Notes: generated from the letters alone by a model not told the origin. A DNA stretch of 64,000 nucleotides from an uncultured Alistipes sp. (GCA_900768015.1 CAAGBI010000062.1:62001-126000); one strand, 5' to 3'. Numbered from the stretch's first letter, positions 42,013-50,647 are shown. Program-made: numbers and translations.

Positions 42013-43329
42013 ATGGATAGACCATTAGATAAGCAGACCGTCGACAACATCTGTATCGCCAACGGCCTCCGCAACGCCAAGGAGCTTGGCGCGGCATCTA
42101 TCCGTCAGTTCGTTAGCGTCGTTAAGGACATCGAGGCTAAGATGGGTGTGGAGTACATCCGCATGGAGATTGGTGAGCCAGGCCTCCCCGCCGAGCAGAT
42201 CGGTATCGAGGCTGAGCACGAGGCGTTGCTCGCAGGCGTAGGCTCGAAGTACCCCCTCATCACAGGTATCGAGCCCCTCACAAAGGAGGCATCGCGCTTC
42301 ATCAAGGCCTTCATCAACCTCGACATCCCTCCCGTGTGCATCGTGCCTACGGTAGGCTCTATGCAGGGTGCCTTCGCTACATTCATGGCACTCAGCCAGA
42401 TGCGTAAGGACCGCGACACCATCCTCTTCATCGACCCAGGCTTCCCTGTGCAGAAGGCGCAGTGCAAAGTTCAGGGTATTCGCTTTGAGTCGTTCGATGT
42501 TATCGACTACCGTGGCAAGAAGCTTGAGGAGAAGCTCGAGGAGGTGCTCTCATCGGGTCGCATCAGCGGTATGATATACTCTAACCCCAACAACCCCACA
42601 TGGATGTGCCTCAACGAGGAGGAGTTGGAGATTATCGGTCGCATGGCTACGAAGTACGATGTTATCGTTGTCGAGGACTTGGCATACCTCAATATGGACT
42701 TCCGCGAGGACCGCTCGAAGCCCTTCGAGGCGCCATACCAGCCCTCTGTAGCGCGCTACACAAACAACTGCTTGCACCTCTTGTCAGGCTCGAAGATGTT
42801 CTCATACGCAGGTCAGCGTATCGCCATCGTGGCTATGAACCCCGCACTCGCGGAGCGTTGCTATGAGGCTCTCGCTGAGAAGTATGGCAACGACGGTGAG
42901 TTCCGCCGTAACTTCATCTTCAACATCCTCTATGTGTTGTCGTCGGGTGTTCCTCACTCTGCGCAGTACGCCCTCGCTGCTATGTTCCGTGCAGCGTCGG
43001 ATGGTCGTCTGAACTATGTTGAGCACACTCGCGAGTATGCACGCCGCGCGCAGAAGGTTAAGGAGATTATGGTTAAGAATGGCTTCCACATCGTCTACGA
43101 TAAGGACTGCGATCAGGATGTTTCGGACGGCTTCTTCTTCACCTTCGGCTATAAGGATATGACTGGCGAGCAGCTCATCAATAAGCTCATCTACTACGGT
43201 ATCTCGGCTATCACCCTCGCACCTACGGGTAGCTCGCGTCAGGGCTTGCGTGGTTGCGTGTCGATGATTTCGGACTACCAGTACGATGAACTTGACAAGA
43301 GATTGAGACTCTTCAGCCAGGATTATTAA
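42013..43329 (+). CDS. Class I/II PLP aminotransferase of the ior operon
   Basis: The ATG at 42013 is chosen; the frame is open upstream but runs inside iorB. The product is 438 residues. It has the fold type I pattern: IGEPGLPAE, VGSMQGAFATFMALSQ, MIYSNPNNPTWMCLNEEEL, VVEDLAYLNMDF, and the PLP Lys in LLSGSKMFSYAGQRIAIV. It probably transaminates aromatic or other amino acids to the 2-oxoacids used by IorAB. Coupling to iorB (four-base gap) supports that. The exact substrate is inference. Confidence 0.88.
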   Translation: MDRPLDKQTVDNICIANGLRNAKELGAASIRQFVSVVKDIEAKMGVEYIRMEIGEPGLPAEQIGIEAEHEALLAGVGSKYPLITGIEPLTKEASRFIKAFINLDIPPVCIVPTVGSMQGAFATFMALSQMRKDRDTILFIDPGFPVQKAQCKVQGIRFESFDVIDYRGKKLEEKLEEVLSSGRISGMIYSNPNNPTWMCLNEEELEIIGRMATKYDVIVVEDLAYLNMDFREDRSKPFEAPYQPSVARYTNNCLHLLSGSKMFSYAGQRIAIVAMNPALAERCYEALAEKYGNDGEFRRNFIFNILYVLSSGVPHSAQYALAAMFRAASDGRLNYVEHTREYARRAQKVKEIMVKNGFHIVYDKDCDQDVSDGFFFTFGYKDMTGEQLINKLIYYGISAITLAPTGSSRQGLRGCVSMISDYQYDELDKRLRLFSQDY

Positions 43330-43382
43330 GATTTTGAATAGCAGGTTGCTATACAATTTCTTCGGTAAAGATTATTAATGGT

Positions 43383-43412
43383 AGGGCTGCCCCCAACAAG
43401 GACAGCCCTTTT
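43383..43412 (+). terminator. Weak hairpin between the aminotransferase and CoA-transferase genes
   Basis: AGGGCTG pairs with CAGCCCT (7 bp) and is followed by TTTT. It could end the ior transcript or attenuate it before the CoA-transferase gene. Confidence 0.55.
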
Positions 43413-43427
43413 CAAAGAATAGTGCGT

Positions 43428-44720
43428 ATGAATTTAGTAAGTGCGGCTGAGGCCGTCAAGCTTATCAAGTCGGGCGACTCGGTATACATCCAGGGCTCGA
43501 CATCTATCCCCGAGGTATTGGTGCAGGCGATGACCGACCGCGCGCCAGAGCTTCGTGGCGTAAAGGTGTACACAGCATTCGCTATCGGTCGCTTCGATGC
43601 CCCCTATGCTAAGGCGGAGCTCCGCGACTCTTTCGAGCCACTTAGCTTCTTCGTGGCTAACAACCTCCGCAACGCCATCAACTCGGGCGTGGCGCAGACA
43701 ATACCCGCATTCTTGGGCGAGATTCCCTTCCTCTTCCGCTCAGGTCAGGTGCCCCTCGATGTTACGCTCTTGAATGTCTCGGAGCCCGATGAGGAGGGCT
43801 ACTGCTCATATGGTGTATCTGCCGACCTCGCATTCTCGGCTGTAGAGTGCTCAAAGGTAATCATCGCGCAGGTGAATAAGTATATGCCCCGCACCTTTGG
43901 TGACCCTGTAATCCATGTCTCTAAGATAGACGCTATGGTGCGCGGTGATGAGCCACTCGTTGAGGTGCCCACTGTTGTGCCCAACGCCGTGGAGCGTGCT
44001 ATCGGTAACTACATCGCAGGCGAGATTCCTGATGGTGCAACACTCCAAATCGGTGTAGGTGGTATTCCTAACGCTGTGCTCGATGCGCTGCAGGGTCACA
44101 AGCACCTCGGTCTCCACACCGAGGCGATGACCGACGGCGTGGTGCCCCTCATCCAGAAGGGTATCATCGACAACTCACTCAAGAAGATTTATCCCGGTAA
44201 GTCTGTGGCGTGCCTCTGCCTCGGTAGCCAGCGCCTCTACGACTACCTCGATGGCAACCGCGATGTCGTTATCCGCGATGTGGCATGGACAAACGACCCA
44301 CAGAACATCCGCCAGAACCCCAAGGTTATGGCCGTGAACTCGGCTATCGAGATTGACCTTACGGGTCAGATTTGCGCAGACTCTATCGGCGAGCGCATCT
44401 TCTCGGGCGTGGGTGGCCAGCATGACTTCATGTATGGTGGTGCGCTCTCGGAGGGTGGTAAGTGCTTCATTGCCCTTCCATCAATCACCTCTAAGGGTCA
44501 GTCTAAGATTGTGCCTACACTCACTAAGGGTGCAGGCGTCGTGACTACACGCTTCCAGGCGCAGTATATCGCTACTGAGCACGGTATCGTCTACCTGCGT
44601 AACAAGTCACTCGCCGAGCGTGCGAAGCTCCTTATCTCTATTGCAGACCCCTCAGTGCGTGAGGACCTCGAGCGTGCTGCGGTGGAGCGTTTTGGTATCG
44701 GCTTTCTAAGATTAAAGTAA
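43428..44720 (+). CDS. Acetyl-CoA hydrolase/transferase family CoA-transferase
   Basis: The ATG at 43428 is preferred over the GTG six bases upstream; 430 residues. Family motifs: LIKSGDSVYIQGSTSIPEVL at the N-terminus, NVSEPDEEGYCSYGVSADL, GVGGIPNAVLDAL, and GLHTEAMTDGVVPLIQKG, which holds the catalytic Glu that forms the glutamyl-CoA thioester. C-terminal: HDFMYGGALSEGGKCFIALPS. Such enzymes move CoA between acyl-CoA and acetate (4-hydroxybutyrate or butyryl-CoA type). In this setting it could release arylacetate or short-chain acids and conserve energy as acetyl-CoA. Confidence 0.9.
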   Translation: MNLVSAAEAVKLIKSGDSVYIQGSTSIPEVLVQAMTDRAPELRGVKVYTAFAIGRFDAPYAKAELRDSFEPLSFFVANNLRNAINSGVAQTIPAFLGEIPFLFRSGQVPLDVTLLNVSEPDEEGYCSYGVSADLAFSAVECSKVIIAQVNKYMPRTFGDPVIHVSKIDAMVRGDEPLVEVPTVVPNAVERAIGNYIAGEIPDGATLQIGVGGIPNAVLDALQGHKHLGLHTEAMTDGVVPLIQKGIIDNSLKKIYPGKSVACLCLGSQRLYDYLDGNRDVVIRDVAWTNDPQNIRQNPKVMAVNSAIEIDLTGQICADSIGERIFSGVGGQHDFMYGGALSEGGKCFIALPSITSKGQSKIVPTLTKGAGVVTTRFQAQYIATEHGIVYLRNKSLAERAKLLISIADPSVREDLERAAVERFGIGFLRLK

Positions 44721-44749
44721 TAAGGCAGACATCTACTGCCGCTAACAAA

Positions 44750-44777
44750 AAAGTCCACCCCTTTTGGAGTGGACTTT
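44750..44777. terminator. Terminator after the CoA-transferase gene
   Basis: AAAGTCCAC pairs with GTGGACTTT (9 bp) with a short loop, followed by CTTC on the plus strand. Between convergent genes. Confidence 0.75.
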
Positions 44778-44810
44778 CTTCTTATGTTTGTGAAGGTGTA
44801 TAACAAGAGC

Positions 44811-44891
44811 TAATTTTAGGCGCACGAAGCTCGAAAAAGCGGAGTTTACTTATGTGTAAATGAGCATTTTGAGAGCGAGTGCAACGCCAAA
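44811..44891 (+). repeat. Structured 81-bp intergenic repeat, copy B
   Basis: Ungapped match (63/81) to the minus strand of 5857-5937. Arms pair as GCAC/GTGC, GCTC/GAGC and AAAA/TTTT, with inner stem GTTTAC/GTAAAT. It lies between convergent genes at 44720 and 44919. Confidence 0.75.
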
Positions 44892-44918
44892 GGAGCCTTG
44901 TTAGACAGCTTCAATAGG

Positions 44919-46628
44919 TTATGAGAACAACTCTACATCCTCAGCCTCCGAAGCATTGATATATGCCGCAGCCTCAGTAACCTTCTTCGCAGCGTACTTA
45001 ACGAAGATCTTTGTGGGGTTCAAGTAATCTGCCTCGCACTCCGCTGCCTGACGCAACATGATGTGTGACATGATGATGTAACCCGCAATCTCCACGAGGC
45101 GGCGTGAGTGGAACTCCTTATAGCCGTTTGCCTCCTTGTCGATAGACTCAACGCGCGCTACAACCTGCTCGTATGTCTTACGCAACTCTACCAACTGCTC
45201 GCCCATAGCCTTTGTAGCCTCGGTGCGTGCGTTCTCCTCGTAGCGCATAATCTGCTCGAGGTAGGTACCCTTAGTGACATGGTTGATAGCCGCAACAACC
45301 TGCAACTGTGTGGTACCCTCGTAGATGTTCATGATGCGGGCATCGCGGTACAAACGCTCGCAGGCGTAGTCCTTCATGTAGCCCGAGCCACCGTGAATCT
45401 GGATAGAGTCGTACGCAACCTCGTTAGCATACTCACTCGCAAACATCTTTGCAAGAGGAGTAAAACCATCGGCGAGGCGGTTGTAGAACTTCATCTCCTG
45501 GCGCTCCTCAGCCTCCAAAGAGCGGTCGTGAGAGATGTGAGTGAGCTGTTTGTATATGTCCACGAAGCGTGCTGTCTCGTAGAGCATAGCGCGTGATGCG
45601 AGGGTCTTAGCCTCCATGTTCTTGAGCATCTCGCGTACGGCAGCGAAATTGATGATAGCCTTGCCGAACTGCTCGCGCTCCTTAGCATACTTCAATGCCT
45701 CGCGGTAGGCGGCCTCGCACAAGCCTGTAGACTGCGCTGCGATACCCAAGCGTGCGGCGTTCATCAACGACATGACATACTTGATAAGACCCATCTTGCG
45801 GTCGCCAACCAACACTGCGGGGGCGTTATTGAAGACCAACTCGCAGGTAGGTGAGCCCTTGATACCGAGCTTGTTCTCGATGCGGCGAACCTTAACGCCA
45901 CCATCGCGCTTGTCGTAGATAAGCATCGAAAGGCCTCGTGCATCCTTTGTGCCCTCCTCGGTACGAGCCAAGACGAGCGAGATGTCGCCATCACCATTGG
46001 TAATGAAGCGCTTACAGCCGTTCAATCGCCATACGCCAGCTGCCTCATCCCACGATGCCTTGAGCATAACGGCACCAAGGTCGGAGCCTGCATCGGGCTC
46101 GGTGAGGTCCATAGCGCAGGTCTCGCCAGCAGATACGCGGGGCAAGAAGCGCTGCTTAATCTCCTCTGATGCGAACTCGTTGATGGTCTCGGCGCAATCC
46201 TGCAAGCCCCAGATGTTCTCGAAGCCTGCATCGGCGCGTGCAACCATCTCGTTAGCCATGGCGAAGCATGTTACGGGCATGTTCAAACCGTCATACTTGC
46301 GGGGAAGGGTCATGCCACCCAATCCTGCAGCGTTCAACGCCTCGATGTTGCGTACTGTGCCCGAAGCGTACTCCACATGGTCGTTGACAACGCGGGGACC
46401 CTCATGGTCTACACTCTCGGCATTCGCAGCGATAACCTCGCCACAAACATCGCCCACGATCTCCAACACGCGGCGGTATGAGTCGAGAGCATCCTCCACA
46501 TCCTGGGGTGCGTAGTCGTACTCCTTAGCATCGGCAAAGTTGCGCTCCTTGAGCTCGATAATCCTCTTCATCAAGGGATGTGAGAGGTGATACTGCAAAT
46601 CCTTATTATCTATATAAAAGTTAGCCAT
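44919..46628 (-). CDS. Acyl-CoA dehydrogenase family protein, extended type
   Basis: This 569-residue protein is longer than single-domain short-chain enzymes (about 380). It has the ACAD core: AMDLTEPDAGSDLGAVML (flavin/substrate site), KRFITNGDGDISLVLART, IHGGSGYMKDYACERLYRDA and NIYEGTTQLQVVAAI with the catalytic Glu, followed by about 100 helical residues of C-terminal extension. It should use FAD and pass electrons to the EtfAB encoded just upstream, nine bases from etfA. Direction in vivo (oxidation of acyl-CoA or reduction of enoyl-CoA) cannot be read from sequence. Similar acd-etf sets occur in Porphyromonas. Confidence 0.92.
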   Translation of the reverse strand: MANFYIDNKDLQYHLSHPLMKRIIELKERNFADAKEYDYAPQDVEDALDSYRRVLEIVGDVCGEVIAANAESVDHEGPRVVNDHVEYASGTVRNIEALNAAGLGGMTLPRKYDGLNMPVTCFAMANEMVARADAGFENIWGLQDCAETINEFASEEIKQRFLPRVSAGETCAMDLTEPDAGSDLGAVMLKASWDEAAGVWRLNGCKRFITNGDGDISLVLARTEEGTKDARGLSMLIYDKRDGGVKVRRIENKLGIKGSPTCELVFNNAPAVLVGDRKMGLIKYVMSLMNAARLGIAAQSTGLCEAAYREALKYAKEREQFGKAIINFAAVREMLKNMEAKTLASRAMLYETARFVDIYKQLTHISHDRSLEAEERQEMKFYNRLADGFTPLAKMFASEYANEVAYDSIQIHGGSGYMKDYACERLYRDARIMNIYEGTTQLQVVAAINHVTKGTYLEQIMRYEENARTEATKAMGEQLVELRKTYEQVVARVESIDKEANGYKEFHSRRLVEIAGYIIMSHIMLRQAAECEADYLNPTKIFVKYAAKKVTEAAAYINASEAEDVELFS

Positions 46629-46636
46629 TGCTTCTC

Positions 46637-47656
46637 CTATTTTGAGTTCTGTTTGTAATACTTAATCATCTTGGGGATTACCTCCTCAACGCTACCTGTG
46701 ATGGCGTAGTCGGCAATCTTGTTGATGGGGGCCTCGGGGTCGGTGTTGATTGACACAATCATTGCCGAGCCGTCCATACCCGCGGTGTGCTGAATCTGAC
46801 CTGAGATACCACATGCGATGTAGAGCTTGGGGCGTACAGTAACACCTGTCTGGCCAATCTGGCGCTCATGCTCCGTGAAGCCTGCATCTACCGCAGCGCG
46901 CGATGCTCCTACCTCACCACCAAGCACATTTGCCAACTCGTGTACGAGCTGGAAGCCCTCCTTAGAGCCTACGCCGTAGCCACCAGCTACGATGACCGAA
47001 GCACCCTTGATGTTAATCTTGCGCTCCTCGATGTGGCGCTCCACGATGCGCACTGCAAGGTCGGTATCCTTAACCATGGGCTGCCACTCAATCTCGCGTA
47101 CCTCGCCTGCAGCGGGGGTAGCAAGTGCCTCCTTGCGCATTACGCCCTCACGAACTGTTGCCATCTGTGGGCGGCACTCGGGGTTAACGATAGTGGCGAT
47201 GATGTTACCACCAAAGGCGGGACGAATCTGGTAGAGGAGGCTGTCGTACTCCTTGCCGCTCTTAGCATCCTTATGCTCGCCGATAACAAGCTCCGTGCAG
47301 TCGGCAGTAAGGCCGCTGTGGAGCGCTGACGACACGCGGGGTGCGAAGTCACGACCTACGGGTGTTGCGCCGAAGAGTGCAATCTGGGGCTTCTCCTGCT
47401 GGATGAGGCCAACCATAACTGCGGTGTGGGGTAATGTGCGGAAGGGTGCGAAAATCTCGTTGTCGGCAACCCATACGGTGTCGGCACCATACTTCGCCAA
47501 CTCGGGGGCGAGGCCCTTGACATCGTGGCCGATAACCACAGCCTCGAGCTTTACGCCGAGCGTATTAGCCAACTCACGACCCTTTGTAAGGAGCTCCAAC
47601 GACACATCGGCAATCTCCTTATCCTCAATCTCGATATATACAAATACGTTATTCAT
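46637..47656 (-). CDS. etfA: Electron transfer flavoprotein alpha subunit
   Basis: This 339-residue protein has the FAD-binding C-terminal domain: VVAGGYGVGSKEGFQLVHEL, GASRAAVDAGF, QIGQTGVTVRPKLYIACGIS, GQIQHTAGM and INTDPEAPINKIADYAI. It forms a heterodimer with EtfB and accepts or donates electrons for the acyl-CoA dehydrogenase. It sits between etfB (20-base gap) and the dehydrogenase gene. Confidence 0.96.
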   Translation of the reverse strand: MNNVFVYIEIEDKEIADVSLELLTKGRELANTLGVKLEAVVIGHDVKGLAPELAKYGADTVWVADNEIFAPFRTLPHTAVMVGLIQQEKPQIALFGATPVGRDFAPRVSSALHSGLTADCTELVIGEHKDAKSGKEYDSLLYQIRPAFGGNIIATIVNPECRPQMATVREGVMRKEALATPAAGEVREIEWQPMVKDTDLAVRIVERHIEERKINIKGASVIVAGGYGVGSKEGFQLVHELANVLGGEVGASRAAVDAGFTEHERQIGQTGVTVRPKLYIACGISGQIQHTAGMDGSAMIVSINTDPEAPINKIADYAITGSVEEVIPKMIKYYKQNSK

Positions 47657-47676
47657 ACTCCTAATTCTTAAGCTTT

Positions 47677-48552
47677 TTAACCGAGCGTGTGGCTCGCGAT
47701 GAGCTCCTGCATGAGAGCCTCGATGTCCTTATCCTCAGCGGTGAGGGCCTTAGCCTCCTTTGCCTGGAATACTACATTCTCAATCTTCTTAACCTTGGTA
47801 GGTGAGCCGCTCAAGCCCAACTGCTCGGGGTCGGGGTTTACATCTGCTGCCGCGAACTCCACGATGTGCAAGTAGGGGCGCTCCTCGATGAAGGCGTTCC
47901 ACTGTGCATCGACATTTGCCATCTCCGATGTCGCGAGAGCGCGCTTGTACTTCATCACGCGCTTAGCGTTGCGGGGGCGGCACTCCTTGGCCGATGAGTT
48001 AACGGTGATAAGCGCGGGAAGGGGAGATACAACAACCTCCGAGCCACGCTCCAAGCGGCGCTTGATGGTTATCTCGGTGTCGTTGATGTCTATGAGTTCC
48101 TCGGCGTATGTAATCTGTGGGAGGTCGAGCTTCTCGGCAACCTGGGGACCTACCTGTGCGGTGTCACCGTCGATAGCCTGGCGACCTGCTACGATGATGT
48201 CGGGCTCAATCTTGCGAAGCGCCAACGACAAGGCGTACGATGTAGCCAGCGTATCAGAGCCTGCAAACTCCTTACCCGAAAGCAAGTAACCGCCATCAGC
48301 ACCGCGGAACATAGCCTCGCGGATGACATCGCTGGCGCGCTGTGGACCCATGGTCAACACATATACCTCTGAGCCTGCTACGCGCTCCTTGATTTCGAGC
48401 GCCATTTCGAGGGCATTGAGGTCCTCGGGGTTGAAGATTGCAGCAAGAGCAGCACGGTTTACCGTGCCCTCTGGAGTCATGGCATCCTTGCCCACATTGC
48501 GTGTGTCGGGCACCTGCTTGGCCATAACTACAATTTTCTTAACTCTTTCCAT
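47677..48552 (-). CDS. etfB: Electron transfer flavoprotein beta subunit
   Basis: This 291-residue protein has VVMAKQVPDTRN at the start, NPEDLNALEMALEIKE, and GRQAIDGDTAQVGPQVAEKLDLP, the beta-subunit signature, plus a C-terminal arm. It may hold FAD if it is a bifurcating type or AMP if not; I cannot tell. An internal Met at residue 10 would give a shorter, also plausible start. First gene of etfB-etfA-acd. Confidence 0.95.
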   Translation of the reverse strand: MERVKKIVVMAKQVPDTRNVGKDAMTPEGTVNRAALAAIFNPEDLNALEMALEIKERVAGSEVYVLTMGPQRASDVIREAMFRGADGGYLLSGKEFAGSDTLATSYALSLALRKIEPDIIVAGRQAIDGDTAQVGPQVAEKLDLPQITYAEELIDINDTEITIKRRLERGSEVVVSPLPALITVNSSAKECRPRNAKRVMKYKRALATSEMANVDAQWNAFIEERPYLHIVEFAAADVNPDPEQLGLSGSPTKVKKIENVVFQAKEAKALTAEDKDIEALMQELIASHTLG

Positions 48553-48616
48553 AACTATATAAATATATGTATATTTTCACTCTATGTCTGCCTCGCCCGC
48601 GGTGGGCTAAGCCTGG

Positions 48617-48624
48617 CAAAGATA
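48617..48624 (-). promoter_or_regulatory. etfB: -7 element of the etfB-etfA-acd operon
   Basis: TATCTTTG on the minus strand, exact match, 64 bases from the etfB start. No -33 TTTG at the usual distance. Confidence 0.5.
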
Positions 48625-48737
48625 CTTATTTTTGCCTAATTGGAACTATTTTTACATCACTAATTTGCATCCCGCAGTCTAAAACTCTATGGTTTAAGTA
48701 TTTATGCGTAGTCTCAATTTTTCCGTTTTACTCTTTG

Positions 48738-49895
48738 CTATCCGCGTATGTCGACATCGAGGCGGCGGTAGCAGTTGACGAGGTTGTAGGCCACAACTTC
48801 GGGGCGGAAGCGTGTCGCCTGGCGGTGTCCGAGTGTGATGAGTTCATCGCGCAACTCGCCACCCTCCATTAGTTGCTTTATGGCGTTCACTAACTCCTCG
48901 CGGTTGTTGGGGTTGATGTACATCGCGGCGTTGCCTGCCACCTCCTCCATGCTCGACGAGCGCGTCGTGATGACAGGTGTGCCCACGCTCATGGCCTCGG
49001 CGATATGTGTCGCGAAGCCCTCGTAGCGCGAGAGGTTGACAACGGCTGAGGCGTGGCGATATAGTGCGGGCATATCCTCGTCGGCAGTGTGTTCGATTAT
49101 GTGTAGGCGGTCGCCCACGCCGAGCTCCTGTGCTGCGCGCTTAAGGCGTGTGGTGTGCCATGTGCTACGGCCCACGATGATGAAGTGTATGTCGTTGTCG
49201 AGGTGGCGTAAGGCGTTGATTACCTTGATATAAGAGCGGCGCTCGAGGTGTGTGCCCACGCTCAGAATGTAGCGCGCGGGGAGGCCATACTTCTCCCTCA
49301 CCGTTGCGAGGTACTCATCATCAAGTTCTGCGGTGAAGTGCTTAGCCACGCCAGGGTAGACTACATCGACCTTTTCGGGGTAGATGCGGAAGTGGCTTGT
49401 GATGTCGCGCTTGACGCACTCGCTAACGGCCACGATGCGGTCTACGCGGTGTAGCATGCGGCCCATGTATATGCGTGTGAGAAGGTGCTCGGGGGAGTTG
49501 GCAAAGGTGTTGTCGTAGAGAAACTCCATGTTGTGTATGGTCACTACGCTGCGTATGTTACGCTTGTCGAGGCCCACGGGTATGTACTCCGCGAGGCCGT
49601 GGTATAGCTCCACATTGCCGTTGTGCAGGTCGTGGCCTATGCGCCATGTGCGCCAGGGTAGGCGTAGCTTGCGCCAGAGGGCACCGTCGGGCTCCATAGT
49701 CTCGATGTTGTGCAAGCGCTCGAGGTGCTCGTATGCCGTGTGTGGTGCGCGTAGGGGTATGTATGAGCGGATGTAGGTGTGGCGGGGGGCTGCCGTTGCC
49801 AAAGCCTCGATGACCAGACGGCTGTATGCTCCGAACTCCTCGTGGTCGGTAATCGCATATCGTGCGTCGAAGCCTATGGTGATACTGCGTTTCAT
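48738..49895 (-). CDS. Glycosyltransferase family 4 protein
   Basis: The ATG at 49895 is chosen; the frame is open 102 bases further up but that part lies across a promoter element. The product is 385 residues. GT-B fold of the GT4 type: IGFDARYAITDHEEFGAYSRL at the N-terminus (given in part), VVTIHNMEFLYDN, VDRIVAVSECVKRDI, YILSVGTHLERRSYIKVINAL, DEDMPALYRHASAVVNLSRYEGF and AEAMSVGTPVITTRSSSMEEV with the EX7E motif. It likely adds a hexose, possibly mannose, to a surface glycan or lipid. It stands alone, with no capsule or LPS genes next to it. Confidence 0.88.
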   Translation of the reverse strand: MKRSITIGFDARYAITDHEEFGAYSRLVIEALATAAPRHTYIRSYIPLRAPHTAYEHLERLHNIETMEPDGALWRKLRLPWRTWRIGHDLHNGNVELYHGLAEYIPVGLDKRNIRSVVTIHNMEFLYDNTFANSPEHLLTRIYMGRMLHRVDRIVAVSECVKRDITSHFRIYPEKVDVVYPGVAKHFTAELDDEYLATVREKYGLPARYILSVGTHLERRSYIKVINALRHLDNDIHFIIVGRSTWHTTRLKRAAQELGVGDRLHIIEHTADEDMPALYRHASAVVNLSRYEGFATHIAEAMSVGTPVITTRSSSMEEVAGNAAMYINPNNREELVNAIKQLMEGGELRDELITLGHRQATRFRPEVVAYNLVNCYRRLDVDIRG

Positions 49896-49940
49896 GCTCT
49901 TTGTTGTTCGGCCTACATAGTAGCAGGCACATATACCTCG

Positions 49941-49948
49941 CAAAGATA
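49941..49948 (-). promoter_or_regulatory. -7 element of the glycosyltransferase gene
   Basis: TATCTTTG on the minus strand, 46 bases from the chosen start and just past the small RNA terminator at 49981. Confidence 0.5.
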
Positions 49949-49980
49949 ACAAAAAAAACTCTACGGAGAGCGGCGCGGAG

Positions 49981-50120
49981 AAAAAAAATGAGGCCACCGA
50001 AGGGATCTAAGACAGAGCTCGCACCTCGCAAATTGCTGAGTGTCAAGAGTGCGACCTTTGTCTTACCCATCGATTGGCCTCTCCAACCTAAAACTACTAA
50101 CCTAAATGAACCTTAAAACT
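49981..50120 (-). ncRNA. Candidate small RNA (about 140 nt), rod-shaped
   Basis: A consensus promoter on the minus strand is followed by about 40 bases of AT-rich leader and then a rod that folds end to end: TGGCCTC/GAGGCCA outer stem (50081-50075 with 49996-49990), TAAGACA/TGTCTTA, then TCGCAC/GTGCGA and a small GCA/TGC cap. Eight T residues follow directly (49988-49981), so the outer rod doubles as the terminator. The size is that of a small SRP RNA, but the GGAAGCAGC-type SRP loop is absent. It could also be a leader/attenuator for the glycosyltransferase, though that gene has its own promoter beyond the terminator. Confidence 0.6.
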
Positions 50121-50126
50121 TCGCTG

Positions 50127-50158
50127 CAAAGGTAAGGGGTATTTTTTAATTGTGCAAA
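50127..50158 (-). promoter_or_regulatory. Consensus promoter of the second candidate small RNA
   Basis: TTTG (50158-50155), 20 bases, TACCTTTG (50134-50127). Same spacing as the promoter at 9839-9870. Confidence 0.75.
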
Positions 50159-50292
50159 TATTTTATTAAAAAATTTCATTAATTTATGTAAATTTTTATC
50201 AAATCGCCCTTATAGCGCTGTTTGAGAGGGGGTTGAGTGTGGTCGTAGGTTGGGGTTGTAGTGCGTGATTGCGAGAGTTTATGTCTCACTCC

Positions 50293-50521
50293 GTCATTGC
50301 GAGGCTTGGAACAAGCCGTGGCAATCTATGTTACTCAGTATGTCATGCTGAGCAACGCGAAGCATCCCCTCGCCATGGTCGGCTCTATGTCATCCTGAGT
50401 GTAACGAAGGATCTCAAGGGTTGTACTACCATTCGCCGCCTCGGAGACCTCGAGATTCTTCACTGAGTTCAGAATGACAGAGTGTGCGTTCAGAATGACA
50501 GAGTGAGTGTTCAGAGTGACA
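50293..50521. repeat. Composite REP-like cluster 2
   Basis: Elements: GTCATTGCGAGGCTTGG (50293), GTCATGCTGAGCAACGCGAA (50342), GTCATCCTGAGTGTAACGAA (50389), the inverted GAGATTCTTCACTGAGTTCA (50452), then three 21-base tandem copies starting GTTCAGAATGACAGAGTG (50467, 50488, 50509). Both REP elements and the bases between them resemble 9479-9569. Bases 50160-50290 are AT-rich or plain and show no gene. Confidence 0.85.
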
Positions 50522-50580
50522 ATAAAGGGCATCATTACTAATTAGCAATCTGTAATTAGTATTTTCTAATTTTTTTTTAT

Positions 50581-50588
50581 TATCTTTG
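50581..50588 (+). promoter_or_regulatory. -7 element of yebC
   Basis: TATCTTTG on the plus strand, exact TAnnTTTG, 60 bases before the ATG at 50648. Confidence 0.5.
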
Positions 50589-50647
50589 CCCCCTGTGCAT
50601 ATATATACTAAGGTATAAACAACTAAAAATATAAAAAACAAACAATT

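Noticed and set aside
49558..50070. Open frame of 170 codons on the minus strand
   Set aside because: It begins inside the small RNA and crosses its terminator, then overlaps the glycosyltransferase in another frame. The product has no recognisable features.
49981..50120. Assignment of this RNA as SRP RNA
   Set aside because: Size and rod shape fit, but the conserved SRP loop (GGAA and AGCAG segments) is missing.
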